Shown here in pieces: positions 53,804 to 64,000 of a stretch of 64,000 nucleotides of DNA; position 1 is the first letter of the stretch, and each line of letters starts with the position of its first letter. Under the pieces are notes generated by a model, which worked only from the letters and a program-made list of their open reading frames with translations, made no database searches and was not told where the DNA came from. The stretch is from Hemerocallis citrina (lineage: Eukaryota > Streptophyta > Magnoliopsida > Asparagales > Asphodelaceae). The position numbers and the translations under genes are program-made. The stretch lies in the NCBI GenBank assembly GCA_017893485.1, contig CM030363.1:172572686-172636685 (forward strand). Reading direction: 5' to 3'.

Positions 53804-54562
53804 ATATGATTTTTTTTCTTCTTCTTTAGTTTGTTAGTTACTTTTTTTTCTTCTTCTTAGGTTTATTGTTTTGAATTTTGGACTAGCCGTTGTAATCGGC
53901 CAAGAGGCTACTCAAAGACTTCGTTTGGAGAAAGGATTGTAATGCATATTTTTATTAGGAGGATTGATAGTTTCTTTTTGTTATTCTTTATTATTTTTCA
54001 TATGATTAATTTTTTTTTTCTTTTTCTTTTTTTTGGAGAAGAATGTTGACTATAAATCAAAGTAAATTAACTAACTATGAACACTTAATTATTAATTATT
54101 ATTATTATTATTTTTTGATTAAAAGATGACTAAGGTCATCGCTTCATTAAAGAGAAATTAACGAAACAGTCAAAGCAGTTACATAGTGTGCCCGAAGGCG
54201 ATCATCATCAAAGTTCATCTGAGTAGGAAACTACAGCCTGAACAAAGAACAAAATACATCAAAATAGGAATACATCAACTAAACCAAAAGCTATGGTGTC
54301 TTAATCGCTGGAAGCTAGTGTCCCCCCTGCTTGAGAACTACTCCTCCTCTTCTCCCAAATGCATCTTCTTCCTGGATCTGAGAAGCCATGTCCATTCATA
54401 ACAACATAAGTGAATTTTTTGCATCAGGGAAGAAAGTCTATGATTAACGCTATTGAAACAATAGTCACTACGATCTAGCCAAAGGCTCCACATAATTGAC
54501 GCCACAGCAAAATCCCAATCTAATCTTACTTCCTTTCTAATCTTGTTTGATCTAATGTCCCC

Positions 54563-55813
54563 CTAGACCTCAGCGCTAGACCTTGGACAATATACAACCC
54601 CGAACGTGTGACCCACTTTTCCCCAGACCCATCTAGCTCTATGGCAATTGAAAAAAATGTGATTCATATCTTCTTCGTGAGTTAGACATCTACTACATAT
54701 CACATTGTCCAAAATTGTCCGCTTCCTCAAATTAACCTTTGAAAGAATCGCGTCATTCTCCACCAACCATAGAAAGACAGGTGCGTTGATGCCCCATATT
54801 ACATCCGCTACCTCGTTTCTTATACCTCCATCATTTAGCCATTTGTATAGTGAGGATACTGAAAAATTGCGGTTTGCCTCCAACGTCCACCATCTCTCGT
54901 CTTCTGACTGTTGTGTGTAATTTCCTTCTATACGAATGAAATTATTGACCAGTTGGAGTTGACAGATTGATTCCTGATCAAGGAGATCTTTGACTTCCAA
55001 TCTCAATTTATTGTTCTTCCAAACGTCGTTCACCAGAGTGTCATTGTTTAGTACTGCCTCTGCCGCTGTGGGGAACAATCCCATAAGCGAGTTATTACCA
55101 CATCACTTGTCTTTCCAAAATCTTGTATTCTTGCCATTCTTTACCCTACATAGAGTGTTGCTATGATATACCTCGCCCATCTTGTAAACCCCTTTCCAAA
55201 AGAACGATTTCCTACTTTGGATTCCTTTACCCCCATATCTGAACTTCTTCCTTGCCCTATAATTAGTAAGAGACTTACACCACCAATTATTACGTCGATT
55301 TGCCAACTTCCACCACCACTTACTTAATAGGGCATTGTTCATATCTCTAAGATTAATGATTCCCAAACCACCAAACTCTTTCCTTTTCCACCCCCCCCCC
55401 CAGCTAATAAGGTGGATCCCTTTACCCCCCTCGTTTGCTCCTTTCCACAGAAATCTCCTTCTACATTTGTCTATCTTGTGAATTACCCATACCGGTAATT
55501 CATAAATAGACATGAGATAGATGGGGATGTTGTTGATGACTGAATTAAGGAAAGTGATCCTGCCGCCCAACGTTAACAATCTCCCCTTCCAACCGGCTAA
55601 TCTTTTCTCGATCCTATCAATTAAGGGTTGACAATCTTCCCTAGTAAGCTGCCCAGGCCTAATGGGGATCCCTAGATATGCCAGCGGAAACTCTCCCTTA
55701 TTGCATCCTAACATCTGTTGGATCGATGTGATGGGAACAAAACATTTCTCGCTAAGCTGTATGACACAGCTCTTATTGAAGTTAACCTTCATTCCAGACC
55801 ATGCCCGAAGCAT
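54563..55813 (-). pseudogene. LINE ORF2 C-terminal part, zf-RVT domain
   Basis: Frame 55813-55103 contains the post-RT segment (PLAYLGIPIRPG, GWKGRLLTLGGRITF, RRFLWKGANEGGKG). Frame 55084-54563 continues with FSVSSLYKWLND, then the zinc-binding cluster CSRCLTHEEDMNHIFFNCHRARWVW (shown only by its C-x2-C...H...C spacing). A stop near 55100 separates them. Confidence 0.8.
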
Positions 55814-57060
55814 TTCAAGACTGAATCCATAGCTATGATATCCTCTTTCGCTGCCGAACCAAACAGTAGAGTATCATCAGCATACTGAAGGATAGAGATT
55901 GGCTCTAAAAATCCTTTGATTTTTATGCCGAAGTTAGCCCTCTCCTTTTTGCCATTAGCTATCATCTCCGCCAGCCCATCTGCTACAATTGCAAATAAAA
56001 ACGACGACAAAGGATCCCCTTGTCTAAGCCCTCACTTGCATATGATTTCTTTGCCCTGTGACCTGTTAACGATAAGGAACGATTTACCTCCTCTCATGCA
56101 ATGGTAGATCCATTTCCTCCACCTTTTCCCAAATCCTTTCAGGAGTAGCGCTTCGTCCACCGAGTTCCATTCGACCGAGTCATATGCCTTTTGAAAGTCC
56201 ACTTTAAAAAGAATGCCATCCGTTTTGTCTTTGCATCCTCTGCAAACAATTTCATGAGCCGAAGCGACGCTATTCATGATGTCTCTTCCTTTAATGAAGC
56301 CGCTCTGTGATTCTCCAATGATATCCTTTAAATGTGGCCCCAATCTATTGGCCAAGACCTTGGTTATGATCTTAAAGGATCCGTTGAGTAGACTGATGGG
56401 TCTCAAATCTCCAACCTCTTTAACCTCAAGTTTCTTGGGGATCAGAACAATATTCGCATAGTTTAATCTTTCTAAATCTGCCTCCCCCTTATAAAAGTCT
56501 TGGACAATGCGCACGAAGTCCCCTTTGATGATTTTCCAATAAAGCTTGTAAAAGAATAACGGAAAACCGTTCGGACCAGGCGCCTTATCCTGCCCTAGAC
56601 TGTTGATAGCGGAAACAACTTCCTCTTCGCTGAAAATGCTTTCGATGCTATCACAGCCATTGATCCTTGATTCCATCCACATATTCTGATTCAGCGAACA
56701 CCTATGCTCTCTTCTTTTGCCCAACAGCTCCTTGTATTTCTCATTGATGTGTAGCGTGATTCTATCCTCGTTCTCGCACCACACTCCATCCACCTTTAGC
56801 CCAGAAATGTGGTTGTTTCGCCTTCTTCCATTGGCATTCCTATGAAAAAGTTTAGTGTTAGCGTCTCCCTCCTTCAGCCACTAAATTCTGGAACGTTGCA
56901 TCCAATAATGTTCCTCCATCTTTCCAATTTGGAGTATATCTTGTCTATCCCTATAGAGCTCATCTAATTCGACCTCTATTAAGTCTCTTTCCTCCTCTAT
57001 AAGTTCTAATTGCTCTATCCTCTCCCCTATTTCATCTTTGAGTCTTTGGTTCTGACCGAA
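55789..57060 (-). pseudogene. LINE ORF2 reverse transcriptase
   Basis: Frame 56793-56032 carries the RT fingers and palm: DKAPGPNGFPLFFYK, NYANIVLIPKKLE, LRPISLLNGSFKIITKVLA, QSGFIKGRDIMNSV and VDFQKAYDSVEWN with the first catalytic Asp. After a stop at about 56034 the catalytic ILQYADDTLLFGS follows in frame 56010-55789. All RT catalytic aspartates are present; the enzyme is broken only by stops. Confidence 0.85.
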
Positions 57061-57075
57061 TTCCAACCTGGTCCA

Positions 57076-57945
57076 CTATTTCAACTTTATTCTTAGTCTC
57101 CTGATCTTTTGAATCCAACAACCCACCGCTGAGTCAGACGTGGTTGGCGCATTCCAGCTCTCCTCAATAATCCTTTGTGTTCCTTCGCACAACGTCCATG
57201 ACTTCTCAAACCTAAATTGGTGTATGTTCCTTCTTTCTCCTTCTCCACAATCCAGGGCTAGCGGGATGTGATCTGAGGTGAATCTGATCATTACTTTGGC
57301 CCTAGCTAATGGAAATTTGTCTTCCCATTCAGTGGACACTAGAATTTTGTCTAATTTCGCCATAGTTGGGGCTGCTTGTAAATTCGACCAGATGTATTTC
57401 CTATTCGTCGGATCGATTTCCACTAAATCTAAAGCATTGATTAAAGCGTTGAATTGCTCCCTATCTTCCCTAGGCGCTCCTCTACCAAGATGTTCGTATT
57501 GAAATTTTATTATGTTGAAATCACCTCCCACCTCCCATGACCCACAGACCCCTGCACCTTCCTCTAATGCTCCTAAGCTCATCCCAGAACATATTCCTTT
57601 GAGCAGACTCATAAGGGCCGTAGACTGTGGTAATCGTATGAATCCAACTATTAGCTCGTCTTCTGATAGTGATCGTGACCGAAAATGTCCTCGAAATTTC
57701 GTCTATAATCTCAAACAATCTAGGATCTACCTCAATAGCTATACCCCCTGAAAACCCTCTCGAAGGTTTAAATGTCCACTCAAAGGATCCTATACCTTTA
57801 ATGTTCTGAAAGTCTACCGTAGTCGGAGATTCAACCATAGTTTCCTAAAAAGCACAGATGGTCGGCCTGTACCTAATGATAGTGTCACTAATGAGCCTCT
57901 TTTTTGATTTCTGTCTCATCCCCCTCACATTCCAAAAGATGTATA
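57076..57945 (-). pseudogene. LINE ORF2 apurinic-type endonuclease
   Basis: It starts near 57945 with IFWNVRGMRQKSK. At the catalytic (L/F)QE position a TAG stop (about 57843) replaces Gln just before the catalytic Glu. It continues with GFSGGIAI, VYGPYESAQRNMFWDEL, a frameshift near 57530, GGDFNIIKF and TSDHIPLALD, the terminal catalytic SDH. This domain nicks target DNA for target-primed reverse transcription. Confidence 0.8.
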
Positions 57946-58002
57946 ACATTGATAACTATTAACTCGATCACCTATACTCTAGATCCCAAAGCACCCCCCT
58001 CT

Positions 58003-59696
58003 TTATTCTATTTGTCGCTGACTCTCCCCTCTAATAATATTCACGTGATACAATTGCTCATCTCTATTGGACCCCATGGCTAGACCGTAAAGACTAGCAA
58101 AATATATAAGAGAATCGTCATTTAAAAGATCTAAAACTGAGAAGTTAGCCGAAGAGTTACCTTGACAAGCCAAAGTTGGCTCTCTAGTCTTTGTCGCCGC
58201 TTTAATCACATCCTCTTCACTTGGACCACTCGAGCCCCATTTATCCAACTGCCATTTGCTTTTTCACTGAAAGTCTCCATTATTTTTGACTGCGCCGACC
58301 CCTTCGCTCTCCCTTACACCCCCTCCTGCCAACTCTCTAACTTGCTTTGCCCATTTTTCGTGCTCAGAGTCGTATGCACTTCCACCGCTTTGTAGGCCAT
58401 CTAAAGCTCCTATCATACCGTTCATTGGCTCCGAATCAAACACATGAGCACTCTGCTCTAAGAAAAGCTCCGAGTCAACCAGAACGATGTTGGTCTCATC
58501 CTCAATTGCTGCCATAACGTCAATCTGCCTATTTGAATTTTCCCCTATTTCCTCTTCACCTTCAATATTTCCCAATTCCAAAGTATCCTGCTGAAGCCCA
58601 TTCCCGAGCTCAGCCCTTTCTGGCCCATAATCCCCTTCATTAAAAGGACATTCTGAGTTGGGCCTTTGGATGTTTATGCCTTGCGTACTGGGCTGAAGAG
58701 ATCGGCCTACTTCCTTAACTCCCTGAGCTTCATCTTTTCGAATCTGCGCACCAAATCCCCCTCTGCGCACTATATCCTCTATGGCCTTTTGGATAGAGGC
58801 TTGAAGCTCGTCCTTCGACAGCAACGAGAAACCAGGGACCTCCTTTGAAATCCACTCAGAAGTCTCGATATCCGCGTTCGAAGAACTCTTCAGAATCCCT
58901 GGTTTTCGTAGACCCAATGCTTTGCTCCCCGTACCATCGTCCTGAACTCCCTTCCCATCGCGCCGCTGAGGTACCAGAAGCCCCATCGCTGGGTCCTTCA
59001 ATCCCGCATGCCGTACTCCATTTTGAATTGTAGCATTGAGATTTGATCCATACTGATCCGCAATCTTGATCGAATCCTGAGTCTTGAAGCAGGATGAACG
59101 GGCTGGATCTTGATCTGCAGGAATGGACGGTCCTACTTCATCGTCTACCTTCAGCCTCCTCATATTGGACCCCTTTTTTCTATCATCTGAATGCTCTTCT
59201 TCCCTCCCGCGTCGAAACCTTCCCAAGGATACATTCTTCTTTTTCTCAACGATTACTTTAACATCATAAAATTTCCCCTCGACCTCCACTTGGACCATCG
59301 AAGGGATATTCGAAATTTTTTTGCATCCTACTATGATTCGCGCGAATTCCCTCCTCTCCTGAGTAATAGTACTCTTGTCCACTTCCTGAAGATAGCCGAA
59401 TGCTCGAACGAGATTTTGAAACCCCGAACGAAGCCAACAGTGAAAGGGGAAGTTGAACAGTCGAATCCAAATTGAAGACATCTCGTTCGCCTTAAGAGCT
59501 CCGTATTTGTGCAATCACTGATAAAATGTTACGTAGAAGTCGTCGGAGCCCATGCCTCTTTTACCTAGCACCTCATTCAACCTCGCCTCGTCATGACAGT
59601 GGACGAAGAAGGTGCTGATATTTAGATGCTGAACCTGCCATTGAAACATCGCCGACGGAGTAATGTTGGCGTAGAGCAAGCTTTCGATTTTCTCAG
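58003..59696 (-). pseudogene. LINE ORF1 (DUF4283-type RNA-binding protein), broken
   Basis: From the LTR junction (59696) the frame reads about 60 codons to a single TGA at 59515-59517 and continues in the same frame to 58264 with IWIRLFNFPFHCWLRSGFQN and FLEVDKST-like sequence (here YLQEVDKSTITQ), the conserved DUF4283 pattern of plant LINE ORF1. A Ser/Gly/Glu-rich low-complexity part follows, with a further stop at about 58264 and open sequence to 58003. The N terminus is displaced by the LTR. Confidence 0.75.
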
Positions 59697-60290
59697 TGTT
59701 GCCGTTAAATTTGGTGTGGAGGCAAACAGATAGTATTTGTGGATTCTTAGGGAAACTGAATAGTAAACCTGTGTACCTGTCCCGTCGGGGTATGATCGTT
59801 GCTCCCGCCGTACACCTGCAAAAAGTGCGAGACAGCGGGGTTGTTCTCGGCGACGCACCCTCCGACACTCAAGTCAGTAACCAGAAATGATTATGAAAGA
59901 GCGTTTAACTAGCAAAAGATTGATTACCTCTTAATGGAGATGAATGGGGGGTATTTATAGGCGTCTTAGGGAACAGATTAGGCATGTAATTCCTGTGTAT
60001 AGATAAGGAATGCAATCCCTAATCCCCAGTGAAAGGATAGATATGAATCAGGACCGTTGATTAAGATTAATCAGAAACCCTAATTCTATCCCTTCTGGTC
60101 CGGGTTTGTTACGGGTTGAGACCCGCACCCAGTTGAGGTGGATCCGTTCGCGGGTAAGTGGGTCTTCGGGGAAGGTAACCAGTACCCGCTTTAGATTCGT
60201 TGGTAGGTGAAATTACCGTTTTACCCCTAGGCTTTAAGATTTGTGCCCGATTTGGGCGGTTCCGATCAAACCCCATTTTTAGCCATATCA
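59697..60290 (-). repeat. 3' LTR of a third Tat element
   Basis: Same family as 3572-4190 (both begin TGATATGGCTAAAAAT on the minus strand and end GGCAACA; shared TATA box CTATAAATACCCCC). The 12 purines GGGAGTGAGGGG next to its start (60291-60306, minus strand) are a polypurine tract, so this is the 3' LTR of an element extending rightward past the window. The left flank ctcag (59692-59696) is the expected target-duplication copy. Confidence 0.85.
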
Positions 60291-60838
60291 CGAGCCCCTC
60301 ACTCCCGAAGACTGAGCTTGATCAGCCTTTGAGGAGTAGTTTTACTGTTTTAATGGCTAGTGGAGGGGTATCGGAGCTCAAATGGAAGGTTTTGAATCTT
60401 GAAGGAGGTAGTTTGGTGATTTTTCAAGTAGGTTGGACTCTGAGTTGCTTCAGAGCCTCTTGTAGGAATATCCTTTTTAGCGAAGTGTCAATTCGTCGCT
60501 TTGGGGTTCCGGAAGATTGTTTTTGGGCTACAATTGTTTGTCTGGGAGCAAGAAAGCGCTCCCTGACTTCATAATTGCTTTCCCGAAGTTCTTCCTTGCC
60601 TATCCGAATTTTGATCATTTTTTGCGATTTTTTGGTGTGATGGTTCGACTGTTTTCCATCGTTGAGGGGCACATGTGCTCGTATCCTGCATCCGACCTCT
60701 TCTAGAGCTCGCTGACTAGGGGACCGAGGTCTGTATGCAGTTCAACGCATCTTTCTGAAGAGGAAGGGTAGTTCGGCGTGGTTGCGAGTGCTGAGAGAGA
60801 GTTCGGCATGATCCGAGGTCCAATCTTCCCCCATAATA

Positions 60839-61115
60839 GGGTCGGTGCCAAGAACGCTCGGTACTTGGTGCCGAACTCCATTTTCCCCCTAGAATGGGGT
60901 CGGTACCAAGAACGCTCGGCACTTGGTGCCGAACTCCATTTTCCCCTAGAATGGGGTTGGTGCCAAGAACGCTCGGCACTTGGTGCCGAACTCCATTTCC
61001 CCCTAGAATGGGGTCGGTGCCAAGAAAGCTCGATTGCTGGTGCCGAACTTGAATTTTTCCCCCGTAACGGGGTCGGTGTCAAGAACGCTCGGCAGCTGGT
61101 GCCGAGGTCCATAAC
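60839..61115. repeat. Tandem array, about 58-bp unit, 5 copies
   Basis: Unit gggtcggtgccaagaacgct cggcacttggtgccgaactc cattttccccctagaat recurs at about 60839, 60898, 60956, 61013 and 61070. The inner ggtgccaag...cttggtgcc part is itself an inverted repeat. Confidence 0.92.
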
Positions 61116-61355
61116 TTGTCGTTTTTCGTCATAGGAGTTTGTATCTGCTGTGCGCCTCCTGAACTTCTGACAACTTCTGACAGATGGGACGTTTATTAAA
61201 TGCGGTGACCCCTGGGCTTCCATCAGATGGGACGCTCATTAAATGCAACGCATGATTTGGCATTTTAAACAAGGCGACGATTGAGGTCGCTTTGTCGTTT
61301 TGTGTAAATGGGCCGGTCGTACAAGCCCATTAACCTCGTTTGGCGTGAGCCTCTC

Positions 61356-61361
61356 TATAAA
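61356..61361 (+). promoter_or_regulatory. TATA box of the antisense gene
   Basis: The motif ctctctataaatcctcaccc lies about 145 bp before the start codon at 61503, followed by a pyrimidine-rich leader, matching the arrangement at 16538. Confidence 0.65.
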
Positions 61362-61502
61362 TCCTCACCCCCCTCTCATTTATCATTTCCCGTCTCTTTT
61401 GCTCAGGCGTTCTCTTGTGCTTAGGCGAGTACTTCCGGTGGTCGACGTTTGTTTCTGGCGAAGTTTTCCGACGGCTATCCTCTTTAAGGTAATTTATAAA
61501 TT

Positions 61503-63611
61503 ATGTCTGTAGCTTCTGTCTCCGAAGAAGTTTCTTGGTCCGAGCCCTCCCTTGAGGTCGTCGAAGATTCGACTCCGACTAAGGGCAAGAAGGTGTTCGG
61601 AAAGGATTCGATTGTTGAAGATCCGAAGCGGATGGGAGAGTTCGGGCAACTGCCGGGGCCACTGACCGGGCTCCATAGAGTTAGGCAGCTCCCGGAGGAT
61701 CAAGCCGAGCGGATTGTCCATGGGAGGGGGAGGTCCTTTGAGGAGAACGCCGCGAGGGAGACGACGGAGGCGGACGAGGCGGTGTCGATCCTGCGTGAGG
61801 AGGACTTGGCAGTGATCCGGGATTCGTTCCACATCCCGGAGGAGTACGAGCTCATGCTGCCGGGTCCTGGGGTTAGGGCCAATTTGCCGTTTCCAGTGAC
61901 GATGTGTTGCTGGCCGGTCGATGCCTTCATCGCCGGGGCTCGGCTGCCTCTCCACGCGTTTTCCATTACCATGGTGAGTTGGTTCGGGGTCAGCCCCATC
62001 CAGCTCATGCCGAACGCGTGGCGAGTGATAAATGGTTTCGTTCTCCACTGCCAAGCTGCAGGGATCCAGCCGCAGCTGAACGTGCTTCGGACGTTATACC
62101 GGCTCCACCAAGAGAATAAATCGGAGTACCGGTATTACTTTACTCCGAGGCACGGTGGCAGGCTCGTCATATGCCCTGACTCCATTAAGCACTGGCAAGA
62201 GAAGTTTTTTGTTGTGCGGAGTTGGGAGGCGTGGCCGATCCCCTCCAACTGGGTAGAAGGGGTGCCGAAGAGGGCGAGGGCACTTCCGAAGCTCAGTGTA
62301 GAAGAAGAAGAAGCGGTCCGGACTCTCCTTGATCAGCCAAAGTATGATTGGAGGGAGCTGACGGAGGATATCCTCTACAAGGGAGGGCTCTGCCGCGTAG
62401 ATCCCAGTATGCGGCTCTCGTTATGTTTTTGCTTTCCGTACTTTCTTCCTTGTTTTTTGCGGTGTGCTAATCAATTTTTACTTTGGATGCAGAAACCATG
62501 GACTACGACGCCGTGCTGGCACTCAGGGCCGGACTCGCGAGCAAGGCCCCCAAGAAGCGCAAGAGGGTCGCGACCAAGCTGCCGCCGACCTCGAAGACTC
62601 CGAGGATCACAGCCTCGGTCGAGGAGGTGGAGGCCCTCGAGAGCCCCGTCGACGCCGTGGCGGGGACTTCGGCTCCGGCCGCTGGTGGCGAGTTCCCTAT
62701 CGCCGCCGCCCTTGGCATGACGACGCCGCCTCTAACGGTGGCAGCCGAGGAGCTCCTGACGGAGGAGCACAAGAGAATCCACATTCCGGACTGGCAAGTC
62801 CGGAAGCATGACGGGTTCCTCGGCAACTCGCTGGCGAGCATGCAAGCCGTCAAGCATCTCGCCACTCCGAAGGACCGAGCCGCCATGGAGGCCGGGCGAG
62901 AGGGCGACGACGTGATCGAGATCGCTCGTTCGGCGGTGTCGGTAAGCCTTGAGCTTTTTTCATTCATTGTATTCCTTTAGCCAAATTTTTTTTTCTAACT
63001 CTTTTGGTTCTTCTTTGCTACAGATCATCGTCCACTTCGGTCACCTCACCGAGAGGTTGACAGCTCTGGAGAAGGATCTAAAGCAAGAATCCGACCAGGC
63101 TCGGAACGAGAAAGCTCGGCTGTCGAACGAGCTCGACAAGCTTTGCGTCGAGCACGAGGGCAGATCGGTGAGGATCGAGCACCTCGAGGCCGAGGTGATG
63201 AGGTTGGAGGGCGAGCTCCTTCGCCAGAAGGAGGGGTCGGCCAAGCAGCTGGCCGAAGCCGAGGCAGCCAAGGCGGCGGCTGTGAAGGCGGCAGAGGACG
63301 CGACCCTGGAGAAGGCGCAGGGGTTCCTCGCCCAGAACATGGCGAAGGCCTTCACCGCAGCCATCGATCAGGTGTCGAAGGAGTTCCCCGAGGTGAACGT
63401 CTCGGGGTGGAGGCTATTCCCCGGCCACGTCGAGGGTTTCGACCCTGAGTCCGAGGGGGAGGAGGAGGAAGGGGATGATGAAGCTGATGACGTGGTCGGG
63501 GTCACTGATGAGGTCCCCAGCACCGTGGTCACTCCGTTGGCGGTGGCGTCCCCTTCGGAGAAGTCGACCCCCACCCTAACTCGTCGCCCGGGGAAAGAGG
63601 TCGCGCCTTGA
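61503..63611 (+). CDS. Antisense gene of Tat element, putative gypsy-type transposon family (Transposase_28-like), 3 exons, intact
   Basis: Exons 61503-62406, 62493-62941 and 63024-63611, joined by GT-AG introns of 86 and 82 bp in matching phases, give 1941 nt, 646 aa. Residues about 85-290 hold the family domain (IPEEYELMLPGPG, LPLHAFSITMVSWFGVSPIQ, YYFTPRHGGRLVI, WPIPSNW). The middle is Lys/Arg-rich with a possible nuclear signal KKRKRV. The last exon is a long coiled coil (HLTERLTALEKDLKQESDQA, LEAEVMRLEGELLRQKEG) followed by an acidic tail. It runs opposite to the retrotransposon and has its own promoter. No catalytic residues are apparent; function unknown. Lack of stops contrasts with the broken homologue at 16678. 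Confidence 0.8.
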
Positions 63612-64000
63612 CTCCGCGCCTCATTTTCTTGTTTTGTTTTTTGTTCTCTTTCCTTTTCTTTTCAATCATTGTAACGCCTAATAGCGGACTGGCCACCGCT
63701 GCTTTTTTGAAATGAATGAAAAGAAATTTTTTTGAAGTGTTGGTGTTCGGATCTTCGTCTTTCGTCCCCCTTTCGTCAAATATTCCTTTTTTTGAAAATT
63801 TCTCAAGTGTCATGCTCCGGCAGTGTTTGAACTTTTGCTGATTATTTCGATCTCTTTTCAACTCATGGTGGTTGCCCAAGATGCCGAGGCAATTCGCTCG
63901 GATGAAGAGGCTCGAGCCGAGGCCGGCCTTGGGGCGACGAGGTTGTGCCTGGCTAAATGCCGAGAGCGGCTTTACGAAGTCGAGCTCGGGTTACGTCGAG
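63612..64000. other. 3' flank of the antisense gene
   Basis: A possible polyadenylation region (aatgaatgaaaagaaa near 63708) follows the stop. GC-rich DNA with gaggctcgagccgaggccgg near the end may begin another open frame but is cut by the window edge. Confidence 0.4.

Larger units (their letters stand above)
54085..59696 (-). mobile_element. L1-type LINE, decayed, 5' end cut by a Tat element
   Basis: Read right to left: ORF1 (59696-58003), endonuclease (about 57945-57060), reverse transcriptase (about 57000-55800), and C-terminal zf-RVT region to 54563. The 3' end near 54085-54130 has a GATGACCTTAGTCATC hairpin followed by an A/AAT-rich tail (minus strand), typical of plant L1 elements. 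Stops and frameshifts are scattered through ORF2. The LTR at 59697 interrupts ORF1. Confidence 0.88.
60291..64000 (-). mobile_element. Third Tat element, 3' internal region (continues past window)
   Basis: From left: polypurine tract, about 550 bp of non-coding DNA, a five-copy tandem array, a promoter and the plus-strand antisense gene, then GC-rich DNA to the window end. The same order (3' LTR, tandem array, antisense gene) is seen in the 12.7-kb element at 12039-24772. gag-pol is expected to the right. Confidence 0.75.

Noticed and set aside
60702..61223. Minus-strand 173-codon frame over the five-copy array
   Set aside because: Repetitive peptide produced by the 58-bp repeat; no conserved domain.

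Overview
The window is nuclear chromosomal DNA of a flowering plant, most likely a eudicot. It holds intron-rich plant genes (cystathionine gamma-synthase with a chloroplast-type leader, a plant ubiquitin-specific protease, a B3-domain gene) in AT-rich DNA crowded with plant transposons: Ty3 elements of the Tat lineage, Copia, L1-type LINE, MULEs, PIF/Harbinger and hAT MITEs, a Helitron-like end and an endogenous pararetrovirus. I cannot name the species. A 500-base run of N at 34275-34774 is an assembly gap. Layout, left to right: 1-4190 is the 5' part of a minus-strand Tat-type LTR retrotransposon (gag remnant, primer binding site, 5' LTR, and satellite-like tandem repeats after gag). It sits in intron 2 of a minus-strand ubiquitin-specific protease gene whose first two exons survive at 4273-4811; the rest must lie beyond the left edge. 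5020-5547 and 6916-8086 are TIR elements with 9-bp target duplications. 9024-11784 is a gag/protease-only Copia element with two LTRs. 12039-24772 is a full-length Tat element (518-bp LTRs, 5-bp duplication acaat) with gag, PR, RT, RNase H and a second RNase H but no recognisable integrase, an antisense gene with its own promoter, a 3.8-kb tandem array, and a nested solo Copia-like LTR (19812-21330). 25087-33003 is the most unusual unit: one pararetrovirus genome length (coat, movement, protease-like, RT, RNase H, last ORF, promoter, tRNA-Met primer site) enclosed by MULE-like terminal inverted repeats and a perfect 9-bp target duplication. 33013-34774 is microsatellite- and palindrome-rich DNA ending in the gap. 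34775-38908 is a MULE with an intact 889-codon transposase and subterminal arrays of 23-bp palindromes, ending about 90 bp before the start codon of the cystathionine gamma-synthase gene (38997-51674, 11 exons, 517 aa, reconstructed exon by exon). Its introns carry several MITEs, and its 7-kb intron 4 is built of duplications and a degenerate short-period repeat. 51965-52377 is a B3-domain pseudogene and 53321-53803 an intact B3-like gene. 54085-59696 is a decayed minus-strand LINE cut by another Tat element, whose 3' LTR (59697-60290), tandem repeats and intact three-exon antisense gene (61503-63611) run off the right edge. The host genes have no operon-like relation. The recurring themes are (i) Tat elements that carry a spliced antisense gene with its own TATA box plus tandem arrays, and (ii) several unrelated TIR families whose interiors are filled with short perfect palindromes. 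Base-level statements are read directly from the sequence; family names rest on motif recognition without database searches.
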